A stretch of 55,743 nucleotides of DNA from Bacteroidota bacterium (GCA_020048915.1 JAIFLU010000239.1:1-55743); one strand, 5' to 3'. Positions 8,854 through 17,404 are shown, counted from the stretch's first letter. Numbers and translations: made by a program. The notes: generated by a model not told the origin, from the sequence alone.

Positions 8854-9360
8854 TTAAAATAAGCTGAATTTAAAATTCATAAAGCGCAGCATCTCTTCCA
8901 CTTCGAGCGACACTTTCTCAATAAGGGTTTCGGTTTGACCACCGAATAATTTACCCATAACCATACCATTTGATGTGGCTACATAAACTTGGCCATCAGC
9001 TTTTTCATATACCGCAAAGGCTTTTGGCATCATAGCACCCATTGTCTTTCGGTCGTCAGCGCGTAGCATTTCAGAAGCATATTTCCCACTGCAATATTTA
9101 ATAATGCTGTATTTACCTATAGGTTCCCCTCCATGTTCAACTACTTCTTTATTCATATCATAAACAGTTACAACATGCCATTCGGGCATTGAATTAATAC
9201 GTTTTACTAAGGTTTCGACCGTTTTTTCGTAATCGTATGGGCTTTTCATTTCCTTAATCATCATTTTACCTGCCGAAAGGTTAATAGTTATGGCCGTAAA
9301 AACCACCCCGGCTAATAAGCCAAATACAGTAAATACAATGGCTGTTAATTTTGTCTTCAT
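8854..9360 (-). CDS. DUF302 domain protein, membrane anchored
   Basis: A 168-residue protein with an N-terminal transmembrane or signal helix (about 6-28) followed by a DUF302 domain (about 45-160), recognisable from YDYEKTVETLVKRI, the central EPIGKYSIIKYCSGKYAS stretch and MPKAFAVYE. DUF302 proteins are small heme- or metal-associated alpha/beta proteins often found with sulfur or redox genes; their biochemical role is not settled. It is the last intact gene of the minus-strand thioredoxin operon, 28 bases after the SLAC1-type channel gene. Confidence 0.82.
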   Translation of the reverse strand: MKTKLTAIVFTVFGLLAGVVFTAITINLSAGKMMIKEMKSPYDYEKTVETLVKRINSMPEWHVVTVYDMNKEVVEHGGEPIGKYSIIKYCSGKYASEMLRADDRKTMGAMMPKAFAVYEKADGQVYVATSNGMVMGKLFGGQTETLIEKVSLEVEEMLRFMNFKFSLF

Positions 9361-9388
9361 AATAAATTATATAAATTGTTTCTCTAAA

Positions 9389-10339
9389 TTATTCTTCTTT
9401 AACACATATCTCGCCCTTACGAATATGAACATAAGTATACCATGCAACAATAGAAATTGCAACAATTGCACTTATCAGTAAGGCCCATGCCGTAACTTTA
9501 AAAAACAACATGTGTGTAACCTGAAAAGCAACTGTTGATGCAATTGAAGTTGCTGCTAAAGGGAATGTAAAAGCCCACCACGACATAAAAAATTTGAGCT
9601 TTGTAAAGCTTTTATACAATACGGCTAATAACACGATAAAGAAATAAGCCATGAAAAGCATGAATACCGAAAACGTGTCCCAACTTGCTGTTAAACGCAT
9701 GTACGATATAAAACCTACTGCCGGAGGAGCAAGCAATATAAAAAATGTTGGAATAAACTTTTCGGGCAGCTGCACGTGAAATATTGCACGGTACAAGAAA
9801 ATAGTAAATAGCACTATCCAGAAAAAGAACCCAACAGCAAAATAGAAATATGAAAATAACAATGGAGCAAAGTCAACACCGCTTATGGGAATAAGTATAT
9901 TGCCCACTACCGGAATAAACCAGGCTGGGTTAAAATGTTGTATTTCGAAATTGTGTTGTATCCAAAAACTTATAGTTTTAAACATAAACACGGTATGCAA
10001 AATCACACCTAGCCACCATATCGCAATAGAAAGCATAGGATAATATGTGTAAAAAGCAATAGAAAGCAATAACAGTGAAATGCTAATTGCTGAAAAAAAG
10101 TTAATCCGTATCCGGTGCTTGAAATCAGTTTTTACCTCATCGGGATACCATGCTAGCTTTAAACTGTATAAAACAATAAATATCAAAAATAATCCAAGTA
10201 CTATAAAAATAGAAACATCGTAAAAGATACGGGGAAGCCATTGCAAGTGATGAAATTTACCAAAGGCAATGGTTAAGCCAGTAAGCCCCATAATGACCGC
10301 AAAGCTTGTAATAGGAAAAAACTGTATTTTTTGTCTCAT
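9389..10339 (-). CDS. SLAC1/TDT-family anion channel or transporter
   Basis: A 316-residue polytopic membrane protein with about ten hydrophobic helices and a fold consistent with the tellurite-resistance/dicarboxylate (TDT, SLAC1) family. Family-like features are the N-terminal PITSFAVIMGLTGLTIAFGK and the central HFNPAWFIPVVGNILIP. Homologues move nitrate, chloride, malate or sulfite. It starts one base after the thioredoxin reductase stop, so translation is probably coupled. Next to DUF302 and thioredoxin genes a role in moving an oxidised sulfur or nitrogen anion is plausible, but this is inference. Confidence 0.82.
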   Translation of the reverse strand: MRQKIQFFPITSFAVIMGLTGLTIAFGKFHHLQWLPRIFYDVSIFIVLGLFLIFIVLYSLKLAWYPDEVKTDFKHRIRINFFSAISISLLLLSIAFYTYYPMLSIAIWWLGVILHTVFMFKTISFWIQHNFEIQHFNPAWFIPVVGNILIPISGVDFAPLLFSYFYFAVGFFFWIVLFTIFLYRAIFHVQLPEKFIPTFFILLAPPAVGFISYMRLTASWDTFSVFMLFMAYFFIVLLAVLYKSFTKLKFFMSWWAFTFPLAATSIASTVAFQVTHMLFFKVTAWALLISAIVAISIVAWYTYVHIRKGEICVKEE

Positions 10340-10340
10340 G

Positions 10341-11300
10341 TTAAGCTGCTATTAGTTTCTGTTTTTTTACTTTTAATTCGTGCAGATAATTGGAAGCAGC
10401 AAGCGCTGCCACTGTACCATCGCCAACAGCTGTGGTAACTTGCCTGTATCGTTTTGCAATGCTGTCGCCGGCAGCATACACCCCTTCAATGTTGGTGCTC
10501 ATATCGGGTTTTACCATTATTTCTCCCCCTTGGTTCATTTCAACTTTTCCTTTTATAAATTCGGTATTTGGAGTGTAGCCAATGAAAATGAAGGTTCCGT
10601 TGGCATTAAAGTTATGCACATTACCCGTTTTTAGGTTTTTAATATCAATGCTTTCGAGGTTTTCGCTGCCGTGAAATGCCGAAATGGTCGATTCCATTAC
10701 GAAGTTTATTTTAGGGTGATTGCGAGCTTCTTCAATGGCATGTTCGAAAGCTTGAAAATGGTCGAATTGGTGTATAATAGTAACCTTACTAGCGTATTTA
10801 GTAAGCGAAACAGCCTCTTCGAGCGCAGAGTTTCCTCCTCCAACTACCACGATTTCTTTATTAGTAAAAAAGTCGCCATCACAGGTGGCACAATAAGAAA
10901 TACCTTTGCCTTTAAAATTGTCTTCGCCCTTTACACCTAAAGTGCGAGATCGGCCCCCGGGGGTAAGGATTACACTGTTGCATGTATAAACATTGCCATC
11001 AGCTAGTGTAAGACTTTTTACTTCGCCCGAGAGTTCAATACGTTCAATAATAATGTTCGATTTAATATCGCACCCGAAGGTTTTTGCCTGTTTCTTCATA
11101 ATGTTGGCAAGCTGGTAACCACTAATATTTTCGACACCCGGGTAATTGGCAATTTCGTGCGTAAGCACCATTTGTCCTCCTACAGTACCTTCATTTATAA
11201 TCAGGGTCTTAAGCTTTGCTCGCGATAAATAAATGCCTGCCGTAAGTCCGGCAGGGCCGGCACCTATCACAATGGCATCGTAATGATTGTTTGCTCTCAT
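10341..11300 (-). CDS. trxB: Thioredoxin-disulfide reductase
   Basis: About 319 residues. It has an FAD-binding GAGPAG motif near the N-terminus, the redox-active CATC pair in SYCATCDGDFF (about residue 136), the NADPH motif VVGGGNSALEEA, and the C-terminal FAD contact YAAGDS. It is the flavoprotein that passes electrons from NADPH to thioredoxin. I favour the ATG at 11300 (MRANN); a start at 11312 would overlap the upstream thioredoxin-like gene by 8 bases. Its natural partner here is probably that CX6C protein. Confidence 0.93.
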   Translation of the reverse strand: MRANNHYDAIVIGAGPAGLTAGIYLSRAKLKTLIINEGTVGGQMVLTHEIANYPGVENISGYQLANIMKKQAKTFGCDIKSNIIIERIELSGEVKSLTLADGNVYTCNSVILTPGGRSRTLGVKGEDNFKGKGISYCATCDGDFFTNKEIVVVGGGNSALEEAVSLTKYASKVTIIHQFDHFQAFEHAIEEARNHPKINFVMESTISAFHGSENLESIDIKNLKTGNVHNFNANGTFIFIGYTPNTEFIKGKVEMNQGGEIMVKPDMSTNIEGVYAAGDSIAKRYRQVTTAVGDGTVAALAASNYLHELKVKKQKLIAA

Positions 11301-11304
11301 AGCA

Positions 11305-11661
11305 TTAAGCATTTACGGTTTCTTTAAAATATTCATCGAGAATAGCAGTTACCTGCGCTTTAGATTGAATACTAGAAGTGGCTTTTACCACCTTGCCATT
11401 TTTGTAATAAATTGTAAAGGGAATGCCCATAAAACCTTTTACTTCTGGCAGATTGCGAATAACATGCGATTGGGGATTGTCGAACTCCATATCGTAAAAA
11501 GAAACGTGCTTGTAATCGTCTTCGAGTTCTTCGGCAATTCCATAAACGGGAATACACATGGGTCCCATTCTACCACATATTACCATAACGTTTTCGTTTT
11601 CGCTGATTATTTTTGCATGGTCAGCAGCAGATTCAATGTGTTTTAAATTTGTGTACAACAT
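11305..11661 (-). CDS. Thioredoxin-like protein with CX6C active site
   Basis: A 118-residue thioredoxin-fold protein. Instead of the usual WCGPC it carries CGRMGPMC (Cys29 and Cys36), giving six residues between the cysteines. The rest of the fold is recognisable: the beta strand after the active site, FDNPQ, and the cis-proline loop GIPFTIYYKNG. It is first in the operon with thioredoxin reductase, so it is probably reduced by TrxB or passes on its electrons. The altered spacing suggests a special substrate, a metal site or a dedicated redox relay rather than bulk thioredoxin function. Confidence 0.8.
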   Translation of the reverse strand: MLYTNLKHIESAADHAKIISENENVMVICGRMGPMCIPVYGIAEELEDDYKHVSFYDMEFDNPQSHVIRNLPEVKGFMGIPFTIYYKNGKVVKATSSIQSKAQVTAILDEYFKETVNA

Positions 11662-11688
11662 GGCTTTAAATTTTTATTATTTATGATA

Positions 11689-11719
11689 CAAAGTTAGGGC
11701 GAACCATAATTTTGGCAAA
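11689..11719 (-). promoter_or_regulatory. Promoter of the thioredoxin operon
   Basis: On the minus strand TTTG (11716-11719) and TAACTTTG (11689-11696) are separated by 19 bases, an exact fit to the Bacteroidota housekeeping promoter TTTG-N19-TAnnTTTG. The expected transcript starts around 11680 and leads into the CX6C thioredoxin-like gene, whose ATG is at 11661. The divergent Crp/Fnr gene begins about 110 bases away and could act on this region. Confidence 0.7.
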
Positions 11720-11831
11720 GCTTTTGGCATGTTGAGGCAATAGCTTTGGGACTATTGTGCAATAGGTTTTTTATTGATATATGTTAAATCTGCTTTTTCC
11801 TATACCTTTATGGAATTGATTAGAATTGGAA

Positions 11832-12527
11832 ATGAAAACAATACAAGAAACTGATAAAGAATTTATTTGCGACATTCAGGCTCCTTGCTTTCAATTGCTT
11901 TTGCCCGATGAAATAGAGCTGGTAAGGGCCAGTAAAACGCAGGTGATTTTCCGCAAAGGAGATAGCTTAACGAAGCAGGGAGCATTTGCTTCGTATATTC
12001 TGTTTATTATAAGCGGGTTTGCAAAGCAATACGTTGAAGATAATGGCATAAAGAATTTTAATTTACAAATTATAAAGCCGGGTGAATTTGTAGGTTTATC
12101 AGCCGTGTTTACAAAAGTGCCCTTTAGCTATTCAATAGTAGCCATAACCAATTGCCATGCATTTTTAATAGAAAAAGAAGCCATTGGGAATGTGGTAAAG
12201 CAAAACGGCATGTTTGGTTATAATATTATAAAACGATATTGCGAACAAAACAGTAATCTTTATATATCATTGAGAACCGTTTTGTATAAACAAATGAATG
12301 GCCGTTTAGCCGAAGCCCTTTTATATTTAGATGGCTTGAAGGACATTGAACCAAGTGTATTTCAACTCTTAAATCGTAAAGACATAGCTGATTTCGCCAA
12401 TATTTCGGTCGAAAATGCTGTTAAACTTTTAAAAAGCTTTGAAAAAGATGGCTTGATTGAACTAAAGGAAAAAAATATAGTAATAATAAAAAAGAATGAG
12501 CTTATAGAAACAAGTAAAAGGGGGTAG
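11832..12527 (+). CDS. Crp/Fnr-family transcriptional regulator
   Basis: About 231 residues: an N-terminal cyclic-nucleotide-binding-type beta barrel (about 25-130, with FRKGDSLTKQGAFASYILFI), a long dimerisation helix, and a C-terminal winged helix (about 165-225) with the recognition segment DIADFANISVENAVKLLKSFEKDGLIEL. The N-terminus has two cysteines (ICDIQAPC) but not the four-cysteine FNR cluster, so an iron-sulfur sensor cannot be claimed. Its divergence from the thioredoxin/TrxB/SLAC1/DUF302 operon suggests it controls that operon, perhaps in response to redox or nitrogen-oxide stress. I use the ATG at 11832 over the TTG at 11826. Confidence 0.88.
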   Translation: MKTIQETDKEFICDIQAPCFQLLLPDEIELVRASKTQVIFRKGDSLTKQGAFASYILFIISGFAKQYVEDNGIKNFNLQIIKPGEFVGLSAVFTKVPFSYSIVAITNCHAFLIEKEAIGNVVKQNGMFGYNIIKRYCEQNSNLYISLRTVLYKQMNGRLAEALLYLDGLKDIEPSVFQLLNRKDIADFANISVENAVKLLKSFEKDGLIELKEKNIVIIKKNELIETSKRG

Positions 12528-12540
12528 TTGCACCATGATG

Positions 12541-12768
12541 TTAACCCAATGAAGCTACAATTTCATCAACACTTTTATGAGAATTTGGCAACAAGTCAGG
12601 AGGGCATTTCCCCGCCCTTTCTTTAACCAGATAACGTTTGCATTTCAACCAACCATCTTCTCCAGCTTCGCAAAATTGTTTTTTGTACCCTTTGGCTGTT
12701 ATTTCTTTACCAACTAATATTCCACTATAAATAGGGCATTTTTCAAAGTTTATACAAATAGCATCCAT
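12541..12768 (-). CDS. Small conserved cysteine-rich protein, unknown function
   Basis: A 75-residue protein with five cysteines spread as CxxxxxxC near the N-terminus (ICINFEKCPIY), FC in the middle, LKCKRY, and GKCPPDLLPN near the end. The pattern 'CPI(Y/F)...YKKQFC...KCxRYLV' recalls a family of small Bacteroidota proteins that often sit near redox or stress genes, but I know of no assigned function. It could bind a metal or be a disulfide-switched protein. It converges with the Crp/Fnr gene, with 13 bases between the stop codons. Confidence 0.6.
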   Translation of the reverse strand: MDAICINFEKCPIYSGILVGKEITAKGYKKQFCEAGEDGWLKCKRYLVKERAGKCPPDLLPNSHKSVDEIVASLG

Positions 12769-13072
12769 GTGTTATTGTTTTAAGAGGATAAGGTGTTTAA
12801 TTAGTCGTGGCTACCTGGTGCTGTTTTAGATGTTATGACAAAGCATTAGGAAAACAATAGCCTTTTTTTTCAAAATCCTTCTTTCTTATTACGCTTTTCA
12901 TGAAATTGTAATAAAAGTTTGTAAACCAACAAATATGTTTTTCAAAAAAAAAAAACAATTCAACTAGCGATAAAAAAAATATTATTAAAGTTAAATTTTT
13001 TCGTTGTACATAGCAAAATTATTATCGATAATTAATGAACACTTCGCCTAAGTTATTGTAATTATTTATGTT

Positions 13073-13296
13073 ATGAACCAAATAATATACCTTTTAAATA
13101 AAAAAGTGCACTATGAAACAACGATTAGCCTAAACTCGGCAGAGGAAATTACCAAATCAATGAATAATATTTCCGAAAAAGTTCAAATCATTAACGATAT
13201 GCATTTCAAACTAATGCACTTGCTTTATATGTAGATGCCATGAAATGTGTGATTCGTGAACGGATGAAAAATGTGAAGGAAATACTATTGTTGTGA
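13073..13296 (+). pseudogene. Relic of a methyl-accepting chemotaxis protein (signalling tip)
   Basis: The first frame from ATG 13073 reads through SAEEITKSMNNISEKVQI and IINDM, then stops. Shifting by one base near 13203 gives FQTNALALYVDAMK. Joined, this matches the hairpin tip of chemoreceptors (compare the intact receptor at 29749: [20 protein letters not shown] followed by [15 protein letters not shown]). So this is a frameshifted, partly diverged remnant of an MCP gene; no sensor or HAMP part survives around it. Confidence 0.6.
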
Positions 13297-13765
13297 TACA
13301 ATTATTTCAAGATATTACTTGCTAAAAATATCTGAGATAGAGCCATTATGATTGAGAAAAAAAAAAGAAATGGGCCAAATGTCAAAACGACATAAAAAAA
13401 GAGCTACAGGTATTATGAGATATTATCAAACTGATTTACCAAAGTAAAATTAACAAATGGCTTAATCTAGCCTAATGATTATAGATATATTTAGCGGTAT
13501 ACCTTTTTTCAGAGAATGAATAATCTAGTCGCTACCATTTTATTCTTAATAATTTCCTTTTAGATTTTGGCAATATTAATGCAGCCGGTCAACGAACCCA
13601 ATTGATCATGTATTGAATTCCATTCCGGGGTAATCTGTTCAAGTACAAGTTCATCAGATAATTTAAGTTCATATTGCAAAGAAAGGTTTTCCCATCAGAC
13701 ATTGACAAATTTCATGTATCTATTTTTTGATTACAAAATTACGGTTACACGGAATCCCGAGAGTT

Positions 13766-13802
13766 CCTATCCGCGATAGTCCCGATAGCTATCGCAGATA
13801 GG
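13766..13802. repeat. Palindromic repeat with CCCGATAGCTATCG core
   Basis: Arms CCTATCCGCGATAG (13766-13779) and CTATCGCAGATAGG (13789-13802) pair with one mismatch, and the overlapping core CGATAGCTATCG (13783-13794) is itself a perfect 12-base palindrome. The same CCCGATAGCTATCG word occurs in the tRNA-Gly-derived repeats at 23482-23704. It looks like a dispersed REP-type element. Confidence 0.7.
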
Positions 13803-13938
13803 GATCTTTTAGTCATTCCTTCGTGTGTTGGGTTAATTAACTGGGTTGTTTTATGTGTATAAAACCATGCCATATAGATTCATAAGCTATCGACCAGTAC
13901 TATTTTATCTAAAACAAATGTGTAGATAAAAATTTTTA

Positions 13939-13946
13939 TATATTTG
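13939..13946 (+). promoter_or_regulatory. Candidate -7 element of secDF
   Basis: TATATTTG matches TAnnTTTG 46 bases before the secDF start codon, giving a leader of about 40 bases. A TTTG -33 box is not evident. Confidence 0.4.
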
Positions 13947-13992
13947 CGCTCTGTTGTTTTTAAAAGATTGAAATTATTAAAATTAGACAATA

Positions 13993-16900
13993 ATGCGACT
14001 TAAAGGTGCTATTTTAACATTGGCCATAGCGTTATCGCTGGCTTGTTTATATCAATTATCGTTCTCCTGGGTAACTTACCGTGTGGAGACTAAAGCTAAG
14101 GATTTCTCCAAGGGGAATTTCAACAAGGAAGTACATTACCTCGATTCTATGTCGGGTAAAGTTGTTTACAATTTCCTTTATCTGAAAAAATACACCTACA
14201 AGGATTGTAAAGACAGGATGCTTAACCTTGGTCTTGATTTAAAAGGTGGTATGAACGTCATTTTGGAGGTATCGGTTGTCGATATTGTCCGCTCACTTTC
14301 GAATTTCAATACCGATACTACTTTTAATAAGGCTATCGTATTGGCAAAAGAGTTGCAAAAGAATAGTCAGGACGATTATATTACACTGTTTGGAAGGGCT
14401 TTCGAACAAATCGACCCCAATGCCAAGCTGTCAGTTATCTTTAACACCCTAGAACTGAAAGATAAGGTTACATTAAAGTCTTCCAATAAGGAAGTACTTG
14501 ACGTTATCCGCAAAGAATCGGACGATGCCATCGATAATTCGTTTAATATCCTAAGTAGCCGTATCGATAAATTTGGAGTGGTTCAACCTGTTGTTCGTCA
14601 GTTAGACACCAAAGGCCGTATTGAAGTTCAATTGCCGGGTATTAAAGATCAGTTGCGGGTTCGTAAATTACTCCAGGGTACAGCGAAATTGGAATTTTAT
14701 GAAACCTATGAAAATACCGAAATATTCAACCAGTTAGTTGAGGCCAACAGCCGCCTTGCCGATTATTTAAAAGCTCAGACAGCATTAGCATCTACCGATT
14801 CCATGAGCGTTGAAAAAGCACCTGCCACTATTGCTGCAAAAGCTGATACTTCAGGTAACAAACTTGGTTTATTAAGTAAAATTAAAAACGATTCGATAAA
14901 AACGGGCGACTCTATTGCCAACCGGAATAACGAAACTCCTCTGTTTAATTTACTCCAGCCAAGTGTAACCCAGAATATGGAGCCACTCCGCAGCTCTAAA
15001 ATTGGTTATTCCGAACCTAAGGATACGGCGTTGGTTAATACCTACCTGAACTTAAAACCAATACGCCAATTATTCCCAAACAATATCCGTTTCTTCTGGA
15101 CAAACAAACCCAGCGATATCGGCTTTCAAAGTAAAACAGAGGGTATTGAAATTGTAATGTACGAATTACATGCCATTAAGACTAGCAAAGACGGTCGTCC
15201 TGTTCTTACCGGCGATGTAATTACCAGTGCATCCCCTGATTATGGACAGAACAATTCGCAAGCTAAAGTTAACATGACCATGAATGCCGAGGGTGCTAAA
15301 AACTGGGCAAGAATTACAAAGGATAATGTCAACCGTTGCATTGCTATCGTAATGGACAATGCTGTATTTTCTTCGCCAAATGTAACTGGAGAAATTACTG
15401 CCGGCAGTTCCGAAATTTCGGGTATGGCCGACTATGCTGAAGCCAATGACTTAGCGATTGTATTAAAATCTGGCGAAATGCCTGCTCCTGCCCGAATAGT
15501 TCAGGAAGAAATCGTTGGTCCTTCTTTAGGTCAGGAATCTATTAATAACAGTTTAATCTCCTTTGTAATTGCCTTTATTCTGGTATTGGCCTACATGATT
15601 TTCTATTATAACCGTGCGGGTTGGATAGCCGATATTGCTTTAATGTCAAACGTTTTCCTTATAATTGGAGTACTCGCTTCGCTGGGGGCCGTGTTAACAC
15701 TACCCGGTATGGCAGGTATTGTTCTTACCTTAGGTATGGCTGTGGATGCTAACGTAATTATTTATGAACGAATCAGGGAAGAATTAAGGCACGGCAAAGG
15801 GTTGAAACTTGCCATAACCGATGGTTATAAACATGCCTATTCTGCTATTATCGACGGTAACGTTACCACACTTGTAACCGGTATTATCCTTTTCTCTTTC
15901 GGTAGTGGACCTATCAAAGGTTTTGCTACTACCCTTATTATTGGTATTCTTACTTCCTTATTTACCGCTATTTTTATCTCGCGCATTATCTTCGAAAAGC
16001 TGTTGAGCAAAAACAAGGATATCAAGTTCTCTATTCCGATGACTGCAAACTTATTGGTGAACGTCAACTTCGATTTTATTGGAAAACGTAAAATATTTTA
16101 TGCTTTTTCAGGGATATTAATTACTATCGGGCTTGTTTCTATGTTTACCCAAGGCTTAAACTATGGGGTCGATTTTGCAGGTGGAAGAACCTATGTTGTA
16201 AGGTTCAAAGAAGATGTAAGTACGGTAGATATTCAGAAACAATTAACCGGGGCTTTTGGTGGCGAAGCTCCTGAAGTAAAAACTTACGGATCGGAAAACC
16301 AGGTAAAAATCACTACCAAATATATGATCGATGCCGTTACAGACGAAAAAACCGATGTTGACAGTTTGGTGGAAGCTAAATTATTCGAAGGCGTAAAACC
16401 GATGATTGGGAATGAAGTAACTTTTAAAGACTTTACTACAAATTATCGTCAAAGTTCTATGAAAGTAGGCTCTACGGTTTCGGACGATATTAAAATGGGG
16501 GCTGCTTTTGCAGTTTTATTCTCACTCATAGGTATCTTCCTTTATATCTTTATCCGTTTCCGCGACTGGCGGTTTGGATTAGGCGGTGTAGTATCTTTAA
16601 CCCACGATGCGTTGGTGGTACTTGGTATCTACTCTTTATTGCAAAAAGTAATGCCATTCTCGCTCGAAGTTGACCAAGCCTTTATTGCGGCCATATTAAC
16701 AGTTATTGGATACTCCATTAATGACTCGGTAATTATCTTTGACCGAATCCGTGAGTGGACTGCCCTGTATCCAAAACGTGACAGGAAGGAACTTTTTAAC
16801 GGAGCAATGAACAGCACCCTTGGCCGTACCATGAATACCTCATTAACCACTCTCTTTGTGTTAATTGTAATCTTTATTTTTGGTGGTGAAGTTATCCGCG

Positions 16901-17019
16901 GGTTTATTTTCGCATTACTTGTTGGTATTGGTATCGGAACCTATTCCTCCGTACTGAATGCTGCCCCGGTTGTTTTCGATGCTCTTCAATGGAAAGACAG
17001 AAAATCTAAAAAAGCATAA
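13993..17019 (+). CDS. secDF: Protein translocase subunit SecDF (fused)
   Basis: A 1008-residue fusion of SecD and SecF, the RND-type membrane proteins that use the proton gradient to pull proteins out of the Sec channel. The SecD half has the N-terminal helix, LGLDLKGGMN, a large periplasmic P1 domain with a Ser/Asp/Asn-rich insert around residues 270-340, and the D/N-rich membrane motif in LGMAVDANVIIYERIREE. The SecF half starts around residue 690 (FDFIGKRK), with DFAGGRTY, YSINDSVIIFDRIRE and a final helix bundle. Fusion in one chain is typical of Bacteroidota. A terminator follows directly. Confidence 0.97.
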   Translation: MRLKGAILTLAIALSLACLYQLSFSWVTYRVETKAKDFSKGNFNKEVHYLDSMSGKVVYNFLYLKKYTYKDCKDRMLNLGLDLKGGMNVILEVSVVDIVRSLSNFNTDTTFNKAIVLAKELQKNSQDDYITLFGRAFEQIDPNAKLSVIFNTLELKDKVTLKSSNKEVLDVIRKESDDAIDNSFNILSSRIDKFGVVQPVVRQLDTKGRIEVQLPGIKDQLRVRKLLQGTAKLEFYETYENTEIFNQLVEANSRLADYLKAQTALASTDSMSVEKAPATIAAKADTSGNKLGLLSKIKNDSIKTGDSIANRNNETPLFNLLQPSVTQNMEPLRSSKIGYSEPKDTALVNTYLNLKPIRQLFPNNIRFFWTNKPSDIGFQSKTEGIEIVMYELHAIKTSKDGRPVLTGDVITSASPDYGQNNSQAKVNMTMNAEGAKNWARITKDNVNRCIAIVMDNAVFSSPNVTGEITAGSSEISGMADYAEANDLAIVLKSGEMPAPARIVQEEIVGPSLGQESINNSLISFVIAFILVLAYMIFYYNRAGWIADIALMSNVFLIIGVLASLGAVLTLPGMAGIVLTLGMAVDANVIIYERIREELRHGKGLKLAITDGYKHAYSAIIDGNVTTLVTGIILFSFGSGPIKGFATTLIIGILTSLFTAIFISRIIFEKLLSKNKDIKFSIPMTANLLVNVNFDFIGKRKIFYAFSGILITIGLVSMFTQGLNYGVDFAGGRTYVVRFKEDVSTVDIQKQLTGAFGGEAPEVKTYGSENQVKITTKYMIDAVTDEKTDVDSLVEAKLFEGVKPMIGNEVTFKDFTTNYRQSSMKVGSTVSDDIKMGAAFAVLFSLIGIFLYIFIRFRDWRFGLGGVVSLTHDALVVLGIYSLLQKVMPFSLEVDQAFIAAILTVIGYSINDSVIIFDRIREWTALYPKRDRKELFNGAMNSTLGRTMNTSLTTLFVLIVIFIFGGEVIRGFIFALLVGIGIGTYSSVLNAAPVVFDALQWKDRKSKKA

Positions 17020-17030
17020 AATAGTTCAAA

Positions 17031-17063
17031 AAAAGCCCCGGTGAATAACCGGGGCTTTTTTTG
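17031..17063 (+). terminator. Intrinsic terminator after secDF
   Basis: AAAAGCCCCGGT / ACCGGGGCTTTT stem around a short GAATA loop, followed by TTTT. A strong, textbook terminator. Confidence 0.9.
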
Positions 17064-17107
17064 TTTAGAATGAAAAAATCAGCTAGGTTTGCAAAAAATA
17101 AAATGTT

Positions 17108-17404
17108 ATGGGTGTAAGTGGTTCTGAGATATTTTTTATAATGTTATTTGTTTTGCTTTTTTTTGGAGCAAACAAAATTCCCGATTTTGCCCGTACATTG
17201 GGCAAAGGAATGCGCGAATTTAAAAAGGCTGCCGACGATATTAAAAGAGAGATTAGTTCTGAAACCGGAGATCTTGGTAAAGATTTCAGAGAAATAAAGG
17301 ATGATATTACGAAGACTGTGAATAGTTCGGAAATTGCGCAGGATATTACTGAAATCAAGCAAGATTTCAATAAAACTGTGAACGACACCAATCCTCTAAA
17401 TTAA
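17108..17404 (+). CDS. TatA/TatB-like twin-arginine translocase subunit
   Basis: A 98-residue protein with one N-terminal membrane helix (about 8-22), the FFGANKIPDFARTLGKG hinge and amphipathic helix, and a longer acidic/basic helical tail (KKAADDIKREIS and beyond) than the 561-773 paralogue. The longer tail is reminiscent of TatB but the sequence is TatA-like at the hinge. It appears to head an operon with the LolD-type ATPase, the TIGR02757 gene and trmN6. Having two TatA-like proteins suggests they divide the TatA and TatB roles. Confidence 0.85.
   Translation: MGVSGSEIFFIMLFVLLFFGANKIPDFARTLGKGMREFKKAADDIKREISSETGDLGKDFREIKDDITKTVNSSEIAQDITEIKQDFNKTVNDTNPLN

Larger units (their letters stand above)
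12769..13992. other. Gene-poor gap with relics and a palindromic repeat
   Basis: About 1.2 kb without an intact gene. It is very AT-rich with A-runs around 12940-12990. It holds a chemoreceptor fragment (13073-13296), a strong palindromic hairpin (13766-13802) and the secDF promoter region. On the minus strand 13572-13690 a short open stretch (WENLSLQYELKLSDELVLEQ onward) looks coding but matches no family I recognise and has no start. Confidence 0.7.
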
